A stretch of 46,916 nt of DNA from Oscillospiraceae bacterium (GTDB lineage Bacteria; Bacillota; Clostridia; Oscillospirales; Oscillospiraceae): contig JAGASJ010000050.1 in assembly GCA_017621795.1 (NCBI GenBank), positions 1-46,916 of the forward strand, written 5' to 3'. The notes under the pieces are model-generated. The model was not told where the DNA came from. It did not search any database and worked only from the letters and a program-made list of their open reading frames with translations. Each line of letters begins with the position of its first letter. Position 1 is the first letter of the stretch. Both the position numbers and the translations under genes were made by a program. Below are positions 1-7,478 of the stretch, piece after piece.

Positions 1-3000
1 CTCATCGGGTACATCCGGCTCGTCCGGTGTTCCCGGCTCTACTGCCTTGAAGTTATCCAGCAGCAACCGGGAAGCAACGTCCCCGTGGCTGCCGTCTGCC
101 ACATTGTAGAAGAAGTCTACGTGGTCACTGTCGGCGGTCAGCGTAATGGTTGCGGTCCTCCAGGTCTGCACCACAGTCCAAAGCACCTGATTGGGGTCTT
201 CGCTGGTGGCGTAGGTCTTTGCATCCGCAGTTAGCTCGATCTTTACATATTTGGTTGCGCCGCCGGCATCGTAATCATAGTCGCCGTAGACGTCGAAGGT
301 CACGGTGGTGCCGGCCTTCAGGGTCTTGCCGAAGTTCACACGGAAGTTGGGCCAGCAATTATCCCCGTGGCTGACCTTCAGGGCGTAGTCGCCGCCGTTT
401 GCAGGTGCTTCCACAGCTTCATCGGCGTAGGCTGCTCTTTCGATGGTGGCATCCTGTGCCACGCCTGTACCGGTAAAGAAGTATTCGTTGCCGGCTGTTT
501 CAAAGTCGATGCCCTCTGTAAAGTCGCCCACAGGCTCAGGTGTTTCCACAGGCTCTACTGCCATAAAGTCATCTACATAGACCTCTAAGTTTGCAGGGCC
601 GGGCTCGTTCCAGCGGTCCATATTGCACACCAGGTCAATGTAATCCCGATCCTCTCCCAGCACGATGGTCTGCGTGTTCCAGCTTCCGAAGGGATACTGC
701 ATTGTAGCACCGCCGTCGACAGTGTTTACAAGGTAGCTCTCACCGGGGATGCTTTCAAAAATGGAAACAGAGTTCTTTTCCGGATTGGAAAGGTCGCGGG
801 TGTATGCCTTAAAGTCAATGACCGTACCTGCCTTCAGAGTCTTGCCGAATTTTATACGGAACACAGGCCACTGGCTGTTTACGCAGGTGATCCGCATAGC
901 GTACTGACCGCCGTCAGTGGGGGCGGAAATACCTGCATCGGCATAGCTGATGCGCTCCAGGATGGCGTCACGCCAGGCGTTGTCACCGCCAACTGCACCA
1001 AACAGGCCCATATTGCCGGCTTTTTCAAAGCCTACACCTTCTGTAAAGTCACCTTCTGTGACCACAGGCAGGGTTGCGATCATATTGTCGATATACACCG
1101 CACCGGAAGTACCCTCGGATACACCTGCACGGTCATAGTTCCAGAACAGGTCTACGTAGGATGCCGCCTTGGGCAGTGTAATGGTCAGCTTGGTCCACTC
1201 TCCGCAGGGGAACTGCTGTGTGGCCTCACCGCCATTGGTAAATTCAAAGATGCTCTGATTGTACAGTGTCTCACCCTGAATCGTGCCGTATGCCATAAAG
1301 CTAATCTTGGTGCCCGCAGGCAATGTGGTATCAAAGCGCATCCGGAATGCGGGCCAGAAGAAGGAGCTGTGACCCAGCTTCATCAGGTGGCTGCCGCCGT
1401 TTTCAAGGGCGGGGATGTTCACAGAATCGTAGGATACCCACTGGATCTGCGCATCATTATCCTTGTTGACCTCCTGGCCGGTAAAGTAGCCTACATTGCC
1501 GATGATCTCAAAGTCCAGTCCGTTCAGGAATTTGCCCACAGGCGTGATGGGCGGTATACCGGGGGTGGCGATCATATTGTCGATATAAACTTCCGCGGAG
1601 GCACTTGCGGAGGTGATGCCTGCACGGTCATAGTTCCAGAACAGGTCTACATGGTCTCCTGCCTCAGGCAGCTCCATGGTAAGCTCTGTCCAGGCATCGC
1701 ACTTAAACTGATCGGTGGCCTCGCCGCCCTTAGAGTACTCAAAAATACTCTGATTGTAGAGGTTTTCACCGGCAGTGATGCGGGCATAAGCCTGGAAGGT
1801 GATGATGGTGCCCTTGGGCAGGACCTCACCGAAGTTGATGCGGAAGGTGGGCCAGTAATTGCTGTCGTGGCTCAGCCGCAAGGCGTATTCGCCGCCGTCT
1901 GTCAGGGCAGGGATGCTGAGGTCGCTGTATGCCACATGCTCAATGGTGGCATCCCGTCTCTCGTCCCCTTCGATTTTCTGACCGGTAAACAGGCCTGCAT
2001 TGCCGATGATCTCAAAATCCAGGCCCTCCCACAAATTGCCTTCCGGCTCAATGGGGGAAATGGGATCGGAGGCGATCATATTGTCGATAAATACCTCGCC
2101 GCTTGCCTTGTCGGAGGTAATACCCGCCCGGTCATAGTTCCAGAACAGGTCTACATAGCTGCAGTCCTTTTTCAGCGGGAAGCTGAGCTTGGTCCAGCCG
2201 TCGCACTTAAACTGCACGGTAGCATCGCCGCCGTCGCTGTATTCAAAAATGCTTTGATTGTAGAGACTCTCTCCGCTTATTCTGCCGTAGGCATCAAAGG
2301 AGATGATGGTACCGGCCTTCAGCTCTCTTCCGAAGTTGATGCGGAAGGTGGGCCAGCGGTTAGTCTCGTGACTCAGCCGCAGGCCGTAGCTGCCGCCGTT
2401 ATCCGGGGCAGGGATGCCCAGGGTCTCATAATGCGCCCTTTCAAAGGATGCATCCTGACTCTGGCCCTGACCGGTAAAGAGCAGTTCCTTGCCGGCAGTC
2501 TCAAAATCAATGCCCTCGTAGAAGTCATAGGTAATGACCTCAGGCTGTTCCCCTTCGGCAAAGTATGTGCCCATCAGGTTGTCGATATAAAGCTCCTTCG
2601 GTGCATCCTCCCGACTTTGCTTATGGTCAATAAATTCAATCGTCAGGTAACGCACACTGGTAAAATCATAGATGGAAAATCCCGCCATTTTGGACAGGTC
2701 GTAGGTGCAGGTGGTCCAGCTGTGAGGCTTCAGGACGAAGGTCTCCTTGGCTGTGCCGATGTAATTGCCGTCTTCCTTGCCTACGTTGACACTGACCTTG
2801 ATGCGCACATCCTCATCGCAAGCGTTGTACACATCAAAGGATACCGTGCGGAATTTTGAAAAATCACAGGTAGCGCAGGTGGTATTCAGAAAATCCAGCT
2901 TCAAAAAGGGATGATTCTCATACGCGCCGTATTCACCCTGCACCGAGACCTTGATGGAGCTGCTGCCCTGGGTTACATACTGCATATCCGTATTCACCTG

Positions 3001-3207
3001 AATACTGCCCAGCATATTGCCCATTGCAAGCTTTGCGCCTGTCAGCTCTTCATAGGACTCAAAGCCTAAAAGCTGCTCCTGGGTCTTCTGCTCCGGTACA
3101 TCCGGTGTGGAAGCTTCCTGCTTTTTCTTGCAGCCGGCGAAGGAGGATACCAGCAGCACAAGTACCAGCAAAATCGGTATTGCACGCTTCAATACTTGCT
3201 TTTTCAT
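1..3207 (-). CDS. Surface lipoprotein with five tandem carbohydrate-binding-like repeats (3' end outside window)
   Basis: The reading frame is open from an ATG at 3207 to the window edge (1069 codons, no stop), so the C-terminus is missing. The start follows an AAGGAGGA site. The N-terminus is a lipoprotein signal (lipobox FAGC, lipidated Cys26), then a region of about 200 residues ending in a YIDNLMGTY-like segment, then five repeats of about 160-175 residues beginning near 2518, 2034, 1528, 1044 and 516. Each repeat runs from GxDFExxGNxxLFTG through GGxYALRLSH, WPTFRINFG, LYNQSIFEYS and VDLFWNYDRAG to a VYIDNMIA end. This looks like a jelly-roll carbohydrate-binding module (inference from the beta-rich pattern with conserved Trp and the closing IDN motif; I do not recognise a named family). 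It follows the DUF4091 gene by 17 bases in one operon. The job is probably glycan capture at the cell surface. Repeats 4 and 5 are the most divergent. Confidence 0.85.
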   Translation of the reverse strand, partial: MKKQVLKRAIPILLVLVLLVSSFAGCKKKQEASTPDVPEQKTQEQLLGFESYEELTGAKLAMGNMLGSIQVNTDMQYVTQGSSSIKVSVQGEYGAYENHPFLKLDFLNTTCATCDFSKFRTVSFDVYNACDEDVRIKVSVNVGKEDGNYIGTAKETFVLKPHSWTTCTYDLSKMAGFSIYDFTSVRYLTIEFIDHKQSREDAPKELYIDNLMGTYFAEGEQPEVITYDFYEGIDFETAGKELLFTGQGQSQDASFERAHYETLGIPAPDNGGSYGLRLSHETNRWPTFRINFGRELKAGTIISFDAYGRISGESLYNQSIFEYSDGGDATVQFKCDGWTKLSFPLKKDCSYVDLFWNYDRAGITSDKASGEVFIDNMIASDPISPIEPEGNLWEGLDFEIIGNAGLFTGQKIEGDERRDATIEHVAYSDLSIPALTDGGEYALRLSHDSNYWPTFRINFGEVLPKGTIITFQAYARITAGENLYNQSIFEYSKGGEATDQFKCDAWTELTMELPEAGDHVDLFWNYDRAGITSASASAEVYIDNMIATPGIPPITPVGKFLNGLDFEIIGNVGYFTGQEVNKDNDAQIQWVSYDSVNIPALENGGSHLMKLGHSSFFWPAFRMRFDTTLPAGTKISFMAYGTIQGETLYNQSIFEFTNGGEATQQFPCGEWTKLTITLPKAASYVDLFWNYDRAGVSEGTSGAVYIDNMIATLPVVTEGDFTEGVGFEKAGNMGLFGAVGGDNAWRDAILERISYADAGISAPTDGGQYAMRITCVNSQWPVFRIKFGKTLKAGTVIDFKAYTRDLSNPEKNSVSIFESIPGESYLVNTVDGGATMQYPFGSWNTQTIVLGEDRDYIDLVCNMDRWNEPGPANLEVYVDDFMAVEPVETPEPVGDFTEGIDFETAGNEYFFTGTGVAQDATIERAAYADEAVEAPANGGDYALKVSHGDNCWPNFRVNFGKTLKAGTTVTFDVYGDYDYDAGGATKYVKIELTADAKTYATSEDPNQVLWTVVQTWRTATITLTADSDHVDFFYNVADGSHGDVASRLLLDNFKAVEPGTPDEPDVPDE

Positions 3208-3223
3208 TCGCACATTCCTCCTT

Positions 3224-5776
3224 TTAGTTCTTGGCGATCATATTGTCCAGATAGATGTCATAGGTGTTGGCCGTCACACCGTCTGTGGTGTTGGCAAATT
3301 CAAACACGATCCGATCCGCTGTGCTCAAGGCCGAGAACTTCAGCGACGACACTGCAATGCTCAAGGTGTTCTTGCCGCCGTCCAGGGTGTATTCCCCTGC
3401 GGTAACGTAGCTTGTGCCGCTGTAGATCTTAACGGTAACCTTGGTGTCCTCGGCAGAGTCGTTATAAACATCCAGGTTCATAATGCCCACCTGGGTCAGG
3501 TCGGTGATCTCGTTCAGTGCGGCGGTATTGATGGAGAAGCCGGGCACATACGCGGCGTCTACCAGCTCGTTGCCGGTGACCTTACCGACCACGTGGATAT
3601 AGGCACTGCTGCCTTCGGTAGCGACCTGCTGTGACAGCTCTGCGGTGCCGCCCTCGGTGACTGTAATGCTTTCCAGTACAGAAGCATCCTCAAAGTCCTG
3701 CAGGATGATGGTGGGATAGGAGATGAACCGATCCACCTCATAGGTGTCGCCGTCAGAAGTCTCGATGGTCAGATTCAGGCTGGGGGTCTCCGCCAGATCC
3801 AGCTCGCAAACGTACTTGCCGTCTGCTTCGGGGGTCTGAAGCTGGTCGTCCATATAGATGCTGCAGTCTTCTGCCGCATAGTAGGAGACGGTTGCCTTGC
3901 GGCCCTTCACGCTGACCTTCTCCACCACGAAGCCAATGCCGTTTTGGTTCCATACGATGGAGTCGATCAGGGATGCACGAACCTGGTCAAAGTTCAGTCC
4001 GCTATCGCCGTCGGCATACAGGGAGGAGCCACCATAGCTGACCGCATCCACCAGGCTTGCGATACTGCTCTGCGCACTAAACTCGCTGCCGTATTCCGCT
4101 TCCATCTGCTCATACTGCTTTTTCAGTGCCAGCAGCATTTCCAGCTCCTCCATACCGTCGCGGATGCTCATCAGCCGCATGGAAGGCAGAGGCCCGTAAA
4201 CGCCGTAAGCCGCGCCGGGGTAGGTCAGGAAGCCGTCACCGGCAGGCCATGCCGTATGGGTGCCGCGGAAAGGCTGTTCGTATACATTGATATACTGGTT
4301 GAAGTACAGGGGATTTTCGTCGGTATAAGCGGCGGCATCCCAGTAGAGGTTGCCCTCAATGCCGTATTTTGCCTGCACCCAGGAATAGGTACGGGCGCCC
4401 AGCAGGTTCTTGTCGCCGATGTGGTAGTTGCCGTAGGGTGCTCTGGGGCCGGTACAGCCGTACCACCAGATGTTTTTAATGCCGTACTGCTCACAAAGGG
4501 CCAGCAGCTTATCCGCTGTCTGATCGTTGAATACGTCAAAGGTGGGGCAGACCGTGTTGATGGCATTTAAAAATGCCTGGGCTTCCTCTGTTTCCGCGCC
4601 GCTGACGACATAGGTGGCTGCGGAAGCGGTCAGAGGCATAATGTTGGGAATGTCCAAAATAGCAGACTCCCAGTTTTCCATTAGCTTAAAATTGTCGTAG
4701 ATGCCGGTGGTATCCGCGGTGATGGCATCCACGCAAGAGTGAAGCATATTGTTTACATTGCTGATCATGGTCAGGGTGTATTCCCGCTTGGACGCATCGC
4801 TCAGATCCGGCTCGTCCACCACATACAGCATTGCCTTTTCAAAATAGTTCACGCCGTCGGCACTGCACAGAGCCGCAATGTCCAGGATCACCTGCTCGGT
4901 GGCTTTGGAAACGGTGCCGCCGCCGGGCACTTCGCCGGGCTCGGGAATGATGGTATAAGTGGACAGGGTGTCATAGTAGCTGTCGAAGGCATCCTTCAGC
5001 TCTGCCTTGGTCATACTCTCCACCGGCAGGGACTGCAGGGATACACGGTAATCTAAGAAGAACTCGTAATAAGTCTTCATCATTTCGATGCTGGAATCCA
5101 GCTCGCCGGGACCGATACGGTCATAACGCCAGGAGAACAGGGTCTGACCGCTGGTGGTATTGGGCAGTACATAGTCGTTGACTGTGACCTGCACGGGAAT
5201 ATCCATAACGCCGTTTTCCACCGTCAGCTTGAAGGTGCCTTCATACACACCGGCAGGTGTCTGCTCCGGCACATAGACGGTGACCCACAGTGCCCCGTTC
5301 TGACCTGCGGCGATCTTCAGATCTCCGTTGGTCATTGCCGCGTCAATGGGAATCAGGGCGTCCGGATGGGTGTAGTTGCCGTAGGCTGCCTCGGCAACGG
5401 TTACATAGCGTTCGTTATAAACTGTGAAGTTTTCCTTGCTCAGGATATTTTCACCGCATGTAAGGTCGCTGCTTTCCAAATAGTAAGCATTGATATCCTG
5501 GGTAGCGGTGATGAGCAGTTGATGGTTTTCATACTCGTTTTTCACGGTGTTGAAGGTGAGCTGCGCCGCGCCCTTATTGGCATAAGCAGTATCATTGCGG
5601 TCGATCTTCACCGTGGAGGGTGCGGACCACACCGTGCCGTAGTCTGCCACATTGCCGCTGCCTACCGGCTTGCCGGTGGTCTCGCCCAGCTTGCCGTTTT
5701 CATCGCATCCGGCAAACTGCGCCAGCATTACAAGGCACAGCACAAGTGCTGCGATCCGTTTCATTCGTTTTACCAT
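3224..5776 (-). CDS. DUF4091 domain lipoprotein, putative surface glycoside hydrolase
   Basis: This 850-residue protein starts at an ATG 8 bases after AAAGGGG. It has a lipoprotein signal peptide with lipobox FAGC (Cys24). Residues about 60-200 form a beta-rich N-terminal domain, 210-560 match the DUF4091 type of TIM-barrel-like region (DEP at 321-323, IWWYGCTGP near 436, IRDGMEELEML near 538), and the C-terminal third has beta-sandwich-like sequence with an IYLDNMIA ending that resembles the ends of the repeats in the next gene. DUF4091 proteins are found among carbohydrate-active enzymes and the family is usually regarded as a putative glycosidase; the substrate is unknown. Glu322 of the DEP motif is a candidate catalytic residue (inference). 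The gene lies between the sugar-binding lipoprotein and the five-repeat lipoprotein, all read in the same direction. Confidence 0.82.
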   Translation of the reverse strand: MVKRMKRIAALVLCLVMLAQFAGCDENGKLGETTGKPVGSGNVADYGTVWSAPSTVKIDRNDTAYANKGAAQLTFNTVKNEYENHQLLITATQDINAYYLESSDLTCGENILSKENFTVYNERYVTVAEAAYGNYTHPDALIPIDAAMTNGDLKIAAGQNGALWVTVYVPEQTPAGVYEGTFKLTVENGVMDIPVQVTVNDYVLPNTTSGQTLFSWRYDRIGPGELDSSIEMMKTYYEFFLDYRVSLQSLPVESMTKAELKDAFDSYYDTLSTYTIIPEPGEVPGGGTVSKATEQVILDIAALCSADGVNYFEKAMLYVVDEPDLSDASKREYTLTMISNVNNMLHSCVDAITADTTGIYDNFKLMENWESAILDIPNIMPLTASAATYVVSGAETEEAQAFLNAINTVCPTFDVFNDQTADKLLALCEQYGIKNIWWYGCTGPRAPYGNYHIGDKNLLGARTYSWVQAKYGIEGNLYWDAAAYTDENPLYFNQYINVYEQPFRGTHTAWPAGDGFLTYPGAAYGVYGPLPSMRLMSIRDGMEELEMLLALKKQYEQMEAEYGSEFSAQSSIASLVDAVSYGGSSLYADGDSGLNFDQVRASLIDSIVWNQNGIGFVVEKVSVKGRKATVSYYAAEDCSIYMDDQLQTPEADGKYVCELDLAETPSLNLTIETSDGDTYEVDRFISYPTIILQDFEDASVLESITVTEGGTAELSQQVATEGSSAYIHVVGKVTGNELVDAAYVPGFSINTAALNEITDLTQVGIMNLDVYNDSAEDTKVTVKIYSGTSYVTAGEYTLDGGKNTLSIAVSSLKFSALSTADRIVFEFANTTDGVTANTYDIYLDNMIAKN

Positions 5777-5814
5777 TGCTGTTTCCCCTTTCTGTTTTTT
5801 CCAAAAGGTGGTAA

Positions 5815-7431
5815 TTAGTTGGATACGCCGGCCTGGGCGATCATGGTGTCAAACCGGGATGCAACCTGGGCATATTCATTCTCCCAGAACTGCTTGGCAG
5901 TCTTGTAGGAGCCGGATTTCTGATCTACGCCGAATGACATCTCCATCACGTTGTAGCAAACCTCCATACCGCCGGCATAGTACATGGGGTGTACGTAGTT
6001 TTTGCCCACGTAGGTGGCATCCTTTGTCACGGAAAGCTTGGACTTCTGCAGGTTGGACAGCTTGGCGTAGTAGTCAAACTGGGCAGTGTCCACATTCAGC
6101 ATTGCCATATTGCCGTAGGAGTACTCCAGCATGATCTCCTGGCCTTCCTTGGACAGCATAAACTGAATGAACTGCTTTGCAGCGTCAACATTGTTGCTGT
6201 ATGCGGGGATGTAGCAGATGTGCTGATTGCCCTCACTGCAGTACATAGAACGGGCGCTCTTCACATAAGCAAGGTCTGCATCGTTTACATAGGCAGGCTT
6301 TTCGGCGATTTCGCCGTCGATGTAGCTGATCACTTCAGAAAGCTGTGCGTCAGAGGTGATGCTGGTGCAGTTTGCAATAATATCGCTGTTGACCGGGATG
6401 GGCATAAACGCGATATCCATATTGCCCTCAAAGTTTGTGGACATCTCACGCTCCAGCCAGTCGCCGGTGGACATCATAAACGCCTGCTCTGCCAGGAAGA
6501 ACACCTGGGCGTCGGTAAAGCTGTAGCTCAGGCTGTTGGGGTCTGCGTATCCGTTTTCGGTAGCCAGCATATCCGCCACGATGCCAAAGGAGGAGAGCTT
6601 GCCAATGGTCTTCTGAGACTCAGCGGTGTAGTTGCCGTTGGCATCCTTGCCCTGCAGGATGTTATTAAAGGTGTCGATGCCGTCGTACTGTGCCCACCAC
6701 ACCATCTGGGGATAGTGCAGGTAGTTGACCTTACCGGAGTAGGAGAAGGGATAGATCTCGTAGCCGTCTGCGTTCTTGGCGTAGGTACCGTTGCCCAAAG
6801 TCTTCATCTGATCCATCAGGGCAAACATCTCAGCGGTGGTCTTGGGCACAGACAGATTGTATTGGGCAAACAGAGATTTGTTGTACACAATGCCCTCAAC
6901 GCCGGATGCCCAGTTTACAAAATACTGCTTGCCGTCACCGTAGCCTTTGTCAGCGCCGCCCCAGGTACAGGCGGAGAGGCTGTAGGGGTACACCAGCTCC
7001 TTGAGCGTCTTGTCGGTGTTGTAGCCTTCCAGCGGTGCGTTGTAAAGATCGCTCAGATCCGCATAGGCTCTTTCGTAGCCATCCACATAGTAAGCGGTGG
7101 CCAGGTTCTTCATTGCCAGGTTGTTGATATCGAAGATCACGTCGATATCGTTATTTTTGGGACCTGCCAGCAGGGCGGTTTCCGTCCAGTCACTGGAATT
7201 GGACTTGACCACCATGGTGTCGATGCCGGTCTTGGCCTCAAAGGCCTCCGCCAGCTTGTGGGCAAACTTGTCGCCGTAGCCCTTGTTTTCCACACCGATC
7301 TGCAGTGTTTCCGCAGTGGCCTTTCCGCCGCCACCGCCGCCTCCGGCAGAGCCGCCGCAGCCGACCAGCGCCACAGACGCGGTCATTACCAGCGCCAGGA
7401 TCACGGAAATTGCTTTTTTCTTCATGTTCAT
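5815..7431 (-). CDS. ABC transporter extracellular sugar-binding lipoprotein (orphan)
   Basis: The product is a 538-residue family 1 extracellular solute-binding protein, the lipid-anchored receptor of a carbohydrate ABC importer. I chose the ATG at 7431 (MNMKKKA) because GGAGGT lies 7 bases upstream; a longer in-frame ATG at 7446 overlaps that ribosome site. The signal peptide ends in a lipobox LVGC (Cys25), followed by a Gly-rich linker. The body shows the family pattern: AEAFEAKTGIDTMVV, a stretch with VEGIVYNKSLF, and QFIQFMLSKEGQEIM. No permease or ATPase gene is adjacent: it sits between a GH106-like glycosidase and a DUF4091 gene. It may use the permeases at 17656-19424 or ones outside the window (inference). 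It is longer than the other binding protein at 19844-21163 and clearly not a recent duplicate of it. Confidence 0.88.
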   Translation of the reverse strand: MNMKKKAISVILALVMTASVALVGCGGSAGGGGGGGKATAETLQIGVENKGYGDKFAHKLAEAFEAKTGIDTMVVKSNSSDWTETALLAGPKNNDIDVIFDINNLAMKNLATAYYVDGYERAYADLSDLYNAPLEGYNTDKTLKELVYPYSLSACTWGGADKGYGDGKQYFVNWASGVEGIVYNKSLFAQYNLSVPKTTAEMFALMDQMKTLGNGTYAKNADGYEIYPFSYSGKVNYLHYPQMVWWAQYDGIDTFNNILQGKDANGNYTAESQKTIGKLSSFGIVADMLATENGYADPNSLSYSFTDAQVFFLAEQAFMMSTGDWLEREMSTNFEGNMDIAFMPIPVNSDIIANCTSITSDAQLSEVISYIDGEIAEKPAYVNDADLAYVKSARSMYCSEGNQHICYIPAYSNNVDAAKQFIQFMLSKEGQEIMLEYSYGNMAMLNVDTAQFDYYAKLSNLQKSKLSVTKDATYVGKNYVHPMYYAGGMEVCYNVMEMSFGVDQKSGSYKTAKQFWENEYAQVASRFDTMIAQAGVSN

Positions 7432-7478
7432 TTTGAATACCTCCATTCAAGTTTTTCCTGTATATATCCTTCGTGTTT

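Noticed and set aside
1369-2859. 496-codon open frame on the plus strand
   Set aside because: Antisense to the five-repeat lipoprotein; its own internal repeats merely mirror those of the real gene.
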